This document shows positions 48,001 through 57,300 of a stretch of DNA of 64,000 nucleotides, one piece after another (the stretch's first letter is position 1; each line of letters begins with the position of its first letter). This DNA is from Apoda limacodes (taxonomy: Eukaryota > Arthropoda > Insecta > Lepidoptera > Limacodidae), in contig OX291540.1 of the NCBI GenBank assembly GCA_946406115.1, forward strand, positions 5,390,563 to 5,454,562, read 5' to 3'. The translations under genes were made by a program, and so were the position numbers. The notes beneath the pieces are model-generated. The model was given only the letters and a program-made list of their open reading frames with translations, did not search any database and had not been told where the DNA came from.

Positions 48001-48232
48001 GCTGAAAACCCCAGGGAGCAGCCATGACCGATCACGTTGCCACAGACTGCTGCCGTCACGAAACACTGCACGTGGAATAAATTACCTAGGTGTTTCTTCC
48101 ATTTTTTTTATTTTTCATGTTGTTTTGTTACTGTTTTAGTTTGTGCTTGTAAGACCTATCCCATAGCCCATATCAAAAATTAATACTTACTTGTCTCAAA
48201 AACGGTGTAAATTTTGTATTCGCCTTGGCCAT
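40911..48232 (-). CDS. Gene C: MFS sugar-porter-like transporter (Tret1-like), 4 exons, 501 aa
   Basis: Spliced model on the minus strand: 48232-48191, 48065-47930, 45297-45152, 42092-40911, giving 502 codons with TGA. It is a 12-helix MFS carrier of the sugar-porter family. Residue landmarks: G-R-K at 82-84, TSPRNRGAF, PESPSWL at 190-196, GRYDECK, acidic EEEELEEL in the 6-7 loop, VQFSGG at 272-277 in helix 7, KFKRRTML, GLIPLSG at 377-383 and PETKDKTLQQIEDEF from 449. Compared with A and B it has one extra intron after residue 108 and a loop 6-7 about 6 residues shorter. Gene D is its close paralog. Canonical hexose-binding QQLSG and PIPW are not conserved, so trehalose or glucose transport is only a family-level guess. 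Confidence 0.88.
42404..43330. repeat. ~150-bp satellite, about six units, in gene C intron 3
   Basis: Diverged tandem units carry GTTAGCAGGCCACATAC, CTCCGACGGAAACGGGTCAT, GTGTGGGTGTTATCTATAG, ACAGGAATTTGCAG and GATAGGCCTA. The ACGGGTC anchor recurs near 42564, 42717, 42843, 42993, 43141 and 43300, that is 126-159 bp apart. Units differ by substitutions and small deletions, indicating an old array. No coding potential. Confidence 0.75.
43355..43815 (-). mobile_element. CR1/L2-like LINE 3' fragment (intron 3 of gene C)
   Basis: Plus-strand AATAAATTCTTTATTGCAC at 43361 is the reverse of an AATAAAGAATTTATT 3' end. Sequence matches 46085-46760 over blocks GCGTTTTGAAGCAGTGT, GAGAGGAATGTGAAGGAATC and AAGAGCCAA-GAATTCAAAG. 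It is probably a second truncated copy of the same LINE. Confidence 0.5.
44640..44990 (-). mobile_element. Jockey-like RT thumb fragment (intron 3 of gene C)
   Basis: Minus-strand reading gives PTKIEVYAFIAKNFPLNIIP, QFQNTYVDTTHLCCVDIYRD and LDHLDETVKLASTK. It is collinear with PQFQNTSLSIFKS…RDHLQDKVKLASKK at 1498-1370. Heavily mutated. Confidence 0.5.
45152..45297 (-). CDS. Gene C exon 3
   Basis: 146 nt between CCCCAG and GTAATA. It encodes residues 60-108: SIPGVSLFLGNFFTPLIMSR, then YGRKPAHLSV to TASRVE. It holds helix 2, the G-R-K loop and helix 3. It corresponds to the first part of exon 3 in genes A and B. Confidence 0.9.
46085..46870 (-). mobile_element. CR1/L2-like LINE 3' fragment (intron 2 of gene C)
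   Basis: Minus-strand text near 46860-46700 reads KLERLQNLSIRFIFGLRKFD, HVSEFRSKLKWLSIRRRRNT then HLLSLLF, as in the C-terminal domain of CR1/L2-type ORF2. The 3' end is AATAAAGAATTTACTACTAC, a polyadenylation-like signal plus TAC microsatellite (plus strand 46090-46120). Stops present. Confidence 0.65.
47930..48065 (-). CDS. Gene C exon 2
   Basis: 136 nt between GTGCAG and GTGAGT. It encodes residues 15-59, CFVTAAVCGNVIGHGCSLGF through LTKEQASWI. It is nearly identical in DNA to gene D exon 2 (about five differences). Intron 1 is only 125 bp. Intron 2 (45298-47929) holds the LINE fragment above and otherwise nothing recognised. Confidence 0.9.
48191..48232 (-). CDS. Gene C exon 1
   Basis: Fourteen codons MAKANTKFTPFLRQ ending CAA before a perfect GTAAGT donor (48190-48185). 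The ATG context is AAGAATGG. Confidence 0.88.
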
Positions 48233-48412
48233 TCTTGGCCTCTACACAACAATAGAATAAATCTACAAAATCACTATATTCTGAGTTTGCACATTTCTTT
48301 GTCTTATTCAAATAACATGATCCAGTTACGTAGATAAGATATAATATCAACTACACCGACGCAACATGAGCTAGAGGTAACCTGTCAAATGATAGGTCGA
48401 TATACCTGTTAG

Positions 48413-48440
48413 GTTTATATATATATATATATATATATTC
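48413..48440. repeat. TA microsatellite upstream of gene C
   Basis: A (TA)n run about 180 bp upstream of the gene C start codon, near where its promoter would lie. AGATAAGATA, a GATA-factor-like site, occurs at about 48330. The interval 48450-49900 is AT-rich with TAA microsatellites (49125-49190) and no gene. Confidence 0.55.
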
Positions 48441-49934
48441 AGTCTGTTATCTTTAAGATATATCTACTTACCTACTTTACCAAGATATGTATGTTATCAC
48501 GGCTCGTTTGTGTTAGAATACACTAAAACTAAAACCAAACAAATTTTATAAAATAAAAATTATACTATAAATGACGAAAATATGTCATCCATGTTTATAA
48601 CATATAGTGTAAGTTAAATCGGAATATTTGTGGTATTACAAATTGAACGTTTAAAATTTACCTTATTTCTAAACTCAATTTCCTATTAAAAATGAATTAC
48701 ATATCGTTTTTATTACTTTTAGCGGAAACGTTTAAAATCTTGATTCCAGTGAAGTCAGGAAGGGATATCTACTTAAGGAAGAAGAAAGACTATGAAATTT
48801 TACTAGAAAATTGAGTTCATTACTTCTCCCTGAAGCCGACTAGCATCAGCCGCCTATAGTTCCTTTGTACAATTCCAAATTATCCCATTTTCAGCACATC
48901 ACCACTTCGTTTACCTAGTTTTACTGGCATAAATAATAAAACAATAAATGACACATAATACGTATATATTTTATTTATCATACGTTTATTTTTCGTAAGC
49001 TGATTAATAAAAAAAAAACATGAAACATACTATTGTTTTTCTCATCAACTGACTTGTTACGGTTGTTTGTATGATTTTTACTTTTAAGATCTTTTAATTA
49101 GTCAGTTAAATTTAAAAATCATAATAATAATAAGAATTAAAATAAATAAAGAGAATAATAATAATAATAAAAATTATTATTTATTCTATACTTTAAATAG
49201 ATAAACAAATATCGGAAATGTTATATATGTAATAGAAACATATTTTCGGATATTTTTTTGCTATTTAAAACATTACTAGGTATATTAATTCAAATTAACT
49301 TATAAACTAACTTACAAAGAAGAGAAAAAGCACAAACAATCAGTAGTACCTATAGTAAGTGCATACGCAAATTAAACATAGTACAACAGTGAAATAGTTA
49401 CATACTGAGACAACACAGAAACCTCCCTTTATTAAATAGCATAATAAAGGGCGGACATTATTGACCATGCGGGTGTGCCCTAGGATCAACAAGGAACGAT
49501 CGAAACATGCTTTTAAAGTCTATCTAACGCCCAAGCGTAAAAATAAATGGTAATTATTGGCATGATCAATTAATGAATCTTGGCAGCATGCATGATATAT
49601 TTTTAATACTATTATATATGTCTCGTATGTGACAACCAATAGTCAGCTGTAAATGACTTTCTATGAATTACTTGTCCCTCCCTATTGCGTTAAGTTATAG
49701 CCTAAAGTATTCCTGGTAGGTACGGTTTTGACTACTTTTTTATACCCTGACTGCCATGTATAGTATGGTCTAGTACGTGCCGTGAAATACTTTCCAAATC
49801 AAAAAGTAAAACCAACAATCATGGCAGTTGACTTGTATATAAAACACTGTCGCGGTGTCGAGGAGTCTGATTCTTCATTAATTTAGAATCAGAATCCATA
49901 AATTAATTTAGTTATCAATAATTTCTTGAATAAA

Positions 49935-49940
49935 TTTATT
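49935..49940 (-). promoter_or_regulatory. Polyadenylation signal candidate for gene D
   Basis: AATAAA on the minus strand, about 175 nt downstream of the gene D stop codon. It is the first canonical hexamer after the stop. Confidence 0.4.
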
Positions 49941-50115
49941 CACTGAAATAACAAAAAGTAACTACTTACAAATAAAATTAAGGTTTAACTCTTTTCTCTT
50001 CACAGCCTGTATAACAAAAGTTTGCAGTAATTAGCGCATGGTGAAAAGACACTTCGTAATAATTTGGTTTTATACAAACCATAATAATGTTTAAAATCTC
50101 TCACTATAGTTTGCA

Positions 50116-51303
50116 TTAAGGTAATTCTGAACTCGTGTTTATTATTTCTGATATCTCCTTTTTACTATCATTATCAGAATTTGGACATAAAAATTCCCTA
50201 GCAGCAAGCTCTCCTGGTACTAATAATGGCTTGCCTTTGAATTCATCTTCTATTTGTTGCAAAGTCTTGCCTTTTGTTTCAGGCATTAAAAACCAGGTTA
50301 CAAACAAACTGTATGTTATAATGCCGCCATAAAATGTGTATGTTCCATCAAGACCTATGTTATCGATCAGGGTCACAAAGGTTTTTAAATTTACAAAGAA
50401 TAAGACGGCAATGGTGGTTAAACTAATACTTCCACCAATACTTCGGTATTCCAATGGGAACACTTCACCGGCAATAACACCTAACAAAGGTATAAGACCA
50501 AAAGCTATTGAAAACATATGTAAATTTAGCAGTAAGCCCGGTAACCATATGGCGTCGTAGTTCAATATGTTGTGGTTTTTCATGTATACATATGTAGCTA
50601 TTGCAAAATGACTGAACACGCAGAGAGCTCCGGTTGCAAACAACATGATTCGTCTTCTATATTTGTTTATAACAAATATTGCTATAATATTCCATATTAA
50701 CCTCAGGACGTCTATGACTACCATCCAAACATGAGCGTTTGTAGTTGGTCCCATTAATGCTGTGATTACTACCGTTGAGTAGTTAGCCATAGTGATTCCA
50801 CCTGCAAATTGGGTCATTAAGTAAAGATGTAACATCAAAGTTACAGGTTTGTAAAATTCTTTCTTTACTAAAGTTTTAGTAATTTTACTACAACAACCAG
50901 TGTTTATTCCCTGATTAGTGATTTTTTCTTTGTTAAAGGCCCGTCTTGCTTGTATCAACTCTTCCAGTTCCTCTTCTTCTGAATCACCTCTAAGCCATCG
51001 AAATGCAGTTTTGCATTCGTCGTATCTTCCTTTAGATGCTAACCAACTTGGAGATTCAGGAGAGAAAAGTATCATTACAAAACTGATAAAAGTAAAGCAA
51101 AGGCAAATCAGTCCGGTTATTTGCCAATGAAATAAACTTCCAATAAAATGAACAAAGAAGATTCCAAAAGTTTGGGACAGCGAGATAGTGGTTAGGAAAG
51201 CTCCGCGGTTTTTGGGACTTATTAACTCTCCTAACAGAGCAGAACGGAGGGGCATGAGCATTCCAGATGAAAGACCTTGCAGAAGTCGTGCAAGGACCAA
51301 GAC
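50116..51303 (-). CDS. Gene D exon 4
   Basis: Acceptor TTTTTTTACAG precedes GTCTTGGTC at 51303. The frame is open to the stop at 50116-50118, encoding residues 109-503 (VLVLARLLQG to NTSSELP). Confidence 0.92.
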   Translation of the reverse strand, partial: VLVLARLLQGLSSGMLMPLRSALLGELISPKNRGAFLTTISLSQTFGIFFVHFIGSLFHWQITGLICLCFTFISFVMILFSPESPSWLASKGRYDECKTAFRWLRGDSEEEELEELIQARRAFNKEKITNQGINTGCCSKITKTLVKKEFYKPVTLMLHLYLMTQFAGGITMANYSTVVITALMGPTTNAHVWMVVIDVLRLIWNIIAIFVINKYRRRIMLFATGALCVFSHFAIATYVYMKNHNILNYDAIWLPGLLLNLHMFSIAFGLIPLLGVIAGEVFPLEYRSIGGSISLTTIAVLFFVNLKTFVTLIDNIGLDGTYTFYGGIITYSLFVTWFLMPETKGKTLQQIEDEFKGKPLLVPGELAAREFLCPNSDNDSKKEISEIINTSSELP

Positions 51304-54300
51304 CTGTAAAAAAACAAATATTTTAACATGTAATTGATTGAATAAAAAGTCGAAGTACGGATCGTTCCATGAAATTCTCTTTTTAAATCTAAGACATGTG
51401 TTTTGGCAAGACTAGGTAATTTTTAATCAGTACTGAAAAAATATGTAGATTTTTATGAGCACCCAAAAATAAAAATCAACTTTTACATAATAGATTATAA
51501 ATATTAATTTAAGCGGGGCGCTGAATAAAGAAGTGAGGATGGGTATGTTGCTGGTAACTTATTTTAAATGTAATTTTATTTTTTGATATAGTAGCCATTT
51601 AGCATAATATACTTGGAATATCTTTTTTCTAAATTTAAAATTCCTTTCTTAGAAAACTCTTCACGCTGCACACCTAAAAATTCCTGTACTGCAGCGACTA
51701 TTGCTTCATCATTCTCGAATCTCTGTTTTTTTAAATAATCCTTCAACCTATAAAATAGATAGAAATCACTGTTAGCAATACGGAGGATGCTCAAGTATTT
51801 CGAAGACAGCATCTTGAATTGCAGCCAGAGCAACGGCGGACCTATGATACCAATATAAACATTTTAGAAAATAGCTCATTAAGCACCAAATTACTTGCCT
51901 TATTTCAGTCTTTTAATTTAAATAATTCGTTTTGTGAACCAACTAAAATTGCTGTATCTAGTACCACTTGCAACGACAATATATTTACTGACATAAAACC
52001 AACACAAAAATCAATTATAAGCAATCAAGAGTCAGATCATTGTGGACAGTAAGTGGTTTTAGAAAGAATGAATAGTATTACTAAAAAGGAAATTAAATTT
52101 ATACCAGTAACAACTAAACGGATTGCATCATTTAAATCTAACTTATTACATAAACTTCCGGATTTACTTTATAATGGCAATCTAAATGATATGTACAATA
52201 CTGTTCTTGACACTATTACTACAGAGTATAATAAAATATTTACTGCAAAAAAGAAACTTATTTCCAGTCGCTTTAGTTTTAGTGCATGGGCTACCCCAAG
52301 TATTTATAAAACTAGGCGTAAGCTGTATGAATTATATAAAGAAAGAACATATAATAATAGCCAAATATTTAGGGAATATGTAAAAAAAATACTCAAAAAC
52401 CTTTAAAAAAGTCTGTCTTGTTGCAAAATCAATTCACCTAAGATATAAAGTAAAAAAATTCAACAAATAAAAAAAACTACATGGAGCATAATAAATAATA
52501 AAACTGGTAAAGCTTGGAATTCTTGTCAGGACTTTGAGTTGATTGTAGATAATACTAGTATAAAAACAAATTCTGAGGTAGCAGTTGCCTTTGAAATTTT
52601 TTTTAGTAATATGCCATTCAAAACAACTGTACATCTAAACTCAAGTTTCGCCGTTTTTCACAAATTTCGCTACGCAGTTTTTAGAATAGAATAGGTCTTT
52701 ATTTGCATCGAATATGGGTTACATAAAAGATATTTATTACATTATTTGAGGTCCATACATATTCTACCATTTTTACTGGTGTGCAAAATTAATTTGTGAG
52801 GTACAATATATCTACTAATCTTACAAAAATTACATAGCAATGACATTATAAATACCCATAGAAAATAAAAAAAAAAAAAAATGAACTTAAGATTGTATAA
52901 AAAATAACCTTAAAAAATTAATTGAATTATAAATTTAAAAAAAAATGTCATAAAAATAAATTAATGATTGTGAAATTAAAAAATATAAATATTTATAAAA
53001 GATAATAATATTGATGTTATATTTAAACAAATAATATGTCTACTGTTTACAACTTATTGTCTACATTCAATATTATAAGTTATCTGCTAAAAACTCTGAA
53101 GTCGTGTAATACACTTTACTTATTACAATATTGTGTAGTTCTTTCTTAACAAAATTCAGGGGTATAGTTCTTATTTTATCGGGCAAGTGATTATATAATT
53201 GTATTGCCATGCAGTAAGCGTTGTTTTTGTAAACTGCTATTTTGTGATGGGACATAAAACCGGTTGGCATATCTGCCACGTCTGCCAGTCATTTCTATAT
53301 TTGTTTTGAAAAAACTTTGATTCTCAAAAACAAAAATGCATAGTTCAAAGATGTATAAACAAGGAAGAGGCAGTATATTTAATGACTTATATAAGGGTTT
53401 GCAACTGTCTAAGGGTCCAGCTTCACATAGTGACCTTATGCATTTTTTTTGGGCCTTAAAACTTTGTCCATATCAACAGAATTACCCCATAGTATAATGC
53501 CATATCTTGGTATTGCTTAAACATAGACGTAGTAGGCCAAGAGTGCAGCTTCTCCTGTTGTAATTTCTCGAGTTCTTCTCAATACATACACAAATTTATC
53601 TAATTTACTGCAAACTTTTTCTGCATGACTCTTCCAATTACAATATTTGTCAATTTCAATGCCTAGAAAGTTCATATTATCTACATTTTCTATTGTAATG
53701 TCGTTGTATTTAATTTTAAATTTGGGAAAATTTCTATTAATCATTTGAAAATGCATAAGTTTGGTTTTATTCAAATTTATTGTTAAATTGTTATATTGTA
53801 ACCAATTATCCATTTTATTTAAAGTGTTTATTGTCTCTGTTTGAAGATCTGTCCGACAGTCAGAATTAATTATGATTGTAGTATCATCGGCAAACAAAAT
53901 ACAATCATGTTTCGTGATATCTGGTAAATCATTTATGTAAATGAGAAACAGTAGCGGACCTAATCCACTACCCTGTGGTACACCATATGTATTGTGACGA
54001 AACTCCGATTGATATTTTGTTTTGTATTTAACACAAACTTTTGTTATTTCCACACATTGCTCTCTTTAGCATAAGTAACTGGTTAACCATTTGTTTGCTG
54101 TGCCTCTAATGCCAAATTTATCGAGTTCATTTAGCAATACTTTATGCGAAACTTAATCAAAAGCCCTTGTCATATCGAGAAATATGGTTACTGGATAAAC
54201 ATTCTGATTTATATTTGTTCTGCATACAAAGAGCCGATAACAGTAGCTCCATGGTCAAGATATTCAATCTACAATCCCAAAAAAAAAGCCCATGATCTCT

Positions 54301-57300
54301 CCGGCCAAACGACTCGCCTTAAATTTCTTCGGGTTTAATGATGGTCTCGTCCAGTTCATAGACTGTAGTTTTGTTTCTGGATCATAATGATAAAGCCACG
54401 TTTTATCCATGGTTATAAATCGAGCTAAGAAATGTTCAGGATCTTGTAATTGTTCCAAAGAAGCTCGAGAAATGTTTAGCCTTATTTGTTTTTGTGCATC
54501 GACAACCATTCTTTGAACCCATCCCTAAGCACAATACTAGTCGAAATCTTTGTTTATTCGGCTATAAAACGTACTGTGACACGACGATCAGCTAAAACAA
54601 TTTTTCCAACTTTTTTTTAACCTTTTCTTCGGTCACTACCATTAATGGGCGACCTGAGCGAGGGTCATCTTTGGTGGATGTTCTTTCACCTTGAAATTAG
54701 GCATACTAACGTGCAATTGTAGAATTCGCTGAAGCATTTGCACCCTTAAGTATCCTGTTAATCTTGATTAAATTGTTCCGTACTCTTAGTTCCATAAATT
54801 TTTCACCTCATTCTTACTATTTATTGAGCGCCCCTCGTATAATGTTTTGAATTTCGATTATGAATATGATAGGTTCGTAGAGTTATAGTTATAAATAATA
54901 ATGTTACCTCCACTCTAGTAGCTGTTATCATGAGAAACCAGCCCAAAAGACTGGGCAAGGTAACACTTAGATGAGCTGGCTTCCGTCCATACCGGCTCAT
55001 AATAAATGGAGTGAAGAAGTTACCCAGCAGAAGGGACACGCCGGGTGTTGACGCTAGAAAATCACATAAACAATATAAAATAACAAACACAAAAACATTT
55101 AAAAATCGGTCTATTGCGAGGCGGAATCAAGCATTAACACAATTTAAGTAATTGATGAACATAAAAAAATTCTGCCCGATATTGCTTAACTTTTAATATC
55201 GTCTCCATCAAACAGTTGTGTTACTGTTTCTCCTAGTAATTTTTAGATGGCGCTGATACGGTAATTTTGGTTAGAAATGGCTCAAGCCCGTCTTGCAATT
55301 GACCTGTTTTTATTATTTTTGTAACACTATAGGGCTTAAATTTTTTACTGCAAGTTTTACTTCAGATACAAATAGAACAGCTACAAACATCTTTAGAAAC
55401 AGTTTAAATAAGTTATGATTCTGCTGTACTATTATATTATTTGTAGGAAAGCGTTTGGAGTTACAAAGCGAGATTAAATAAATCTTATAATTTACTGTCA
55501 AATTTCGGAGTAAAAAAAATGACAAATAAAATTGTTATTTGCATTTTTCCATTTTCAAAGAAAGTGTAACAAAAACAGAATAAAAATAATAATAATAAAT
55601 AAAATAATGTGCAAAAAATCTAAGGTAAATTTGAGGTATTTGCTTAACGAATCCTTAATATGAGGTGACTGTGTTCGAAAAGGCCGTGAAAGAGATGCTT
55701 AAAATGAGTGACATTGGACCCACTACTTCTCTCAGTGGTAACATTGAATGCTACTTGCTTCGAAAGGAATGCAGAATATTTCGAAAAACAGTATAGAGTA
55801 ACTTATGCTTTATTCAGATTTCGTTTTTCTAAGAACTTTCAATGTGTTCCACGTTGTAAAGTCTAATTAGCTGTAGTTTTCCTTCTAACTTCGTTATGCT
55901 TCTACTGCCGTAGATTTTTCACATATCCAAGAACAACTATCTAGCAAATATTTCGCAAATGGATCCCTAAACCATTTACGCTAACTCGCAATAGTTTTGA
56001 ATGACCTATCCAATGGCACCACACATTATGAGAATCATCTCCACTTTATATTACCACTTTCTCAGCAAGATTAATATGTGTATTTACATGTCAAATTACA
56101 ATTTTCTAGTACCAAAAGTCTCTGAGTCGTACGGGTATAACAAAACTATAAGGGTTCCTTGTTGACTACGGAACCCTGAAAACCTCATAGAATTCCACAC
56201 GTTCTACTACGATCGAGAGTTTTTGCGGGAAAAGGTTTTAGGCCCCCCCCTGCTGGGAGCGTAATCGCATGCCTGCCGAACCCCTAGGGGTAGGGGTTGG
56301 GGTGGAGGGCTATCTACTCGAAGTAACGTTTGACGCGTCTTTGATAATGGCTTTGACGTGCAGATAACAAGGGATATTTAGACTGATAGTACCCACGGTA
56401 GTAGATTTTTTGGCTAGCGAAACTGCGCTGCAATATTGGCTGACGTCGCTGCGAAAAAGGGGGCCTGACCTGATTTTGTCACAAGGATGGCTAATGAGAT
56501 AAAACGTTACATACTTTCTATCCAGGTAAATTTCCGCATCGTAAGAAACCCACGACAGTATCCGATTATTTCAAGATATTGTTTTAGTTACCGATCCAAG
56601 AGTCCTGCTCCTTGGTGAGCGGTATGAGGGAGTCTGGCTGATGGAGTTGGGGGAACAGTACGGCTGAAAACCCCAGGGAGCAGCCATGGCCGATCACGTT
56701 GCCGCAGACTGCCGTCGTCACGAAACACTGCACGCGGAATAAAGAATGGTGGTAGTTGTGTAACCAATAATAAAATTATATTCTATTTGGCGGCTTTCCT
56801 AGCAAATAGTAAAAAACAAGAGATACAATTTAAAGGGTCTTGTATAGAGACATGTTTTCCTTGTTTTATTACACACACGTTTAAGCTTTATAATATATAT
56901 ACAAATCATAAAAACTGGTCAGGTGCTAGTAAGACTCAAGCTAAAAATCGCAAAAATCACAGTAAAATCCCAAAAATAGTGGCACATTTTTCTAAGCTCT
57001 TGCATGCTTTGGAGTGGACATAAAAGTGATAAGGAGAGCACGTTAAACTGTCGATCCTGGACCTTATCTTATGACTACAGTCGTTACGACAAGTATCATC
57101 TTATAGTAGCCTATCTAATAAAAATAGTCCAGATTATACAGAAAATTAGTTACATGTACTGCCTATTCCGACTCGCACTTGACCTTTTTTTTTTTATCCA
57201 TCGACATCTCAATCGATTCCTCTTCACCAAGAATAGATTTTATAAGTTTTTCAGAAATATTGGACCACGAGTGCTTTATTTTTAACCGACGTCAATCAAG

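Larger units (their letters stand above)
51511..54839 (-). mobile_element. Mariner element split by LINE insertions (gene D intron 3)
   Basis: Inverted ends match: minus-strand ACGAGGGGCGCTCAATAAAT at 54838 and plus-strand AGCGGGGCGCTGAATAAA at 51512, each next to a TA. From 54800 down, minus-strand fragments follow mariner transposase order: DDPRSGRP-like (54660), ADRRVTV (54595), RFITMDKTWLYHYDPETK (54440), then IEYLDHGATVIGSLYAEQI (54265-54210). It resumes at 51833 with SDFYLFYRLKDYLKKQRF and LEKRYSKYIMLNGYY. About 60 residues, including the second catalytic block, are missing, and the SPDLAPSD block is degraded. It starts 68 bp from the exon 3 donor. Confidence 0.75.

Noticed and set aside
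53517..54053. Possible functional reverse transcriptase gene
   Set aside because: The FADD core is open over 178 codons, but flanking blocks have stops, the 5' side is truncated, and it is nested in a dead mariner.
51825..54225. Twin-primed single LINE insertion
   Set aside because: The order and orientation of the halves is the reverse of what twin priming yields: the 3' end is in the middle of the block, not at its edge.
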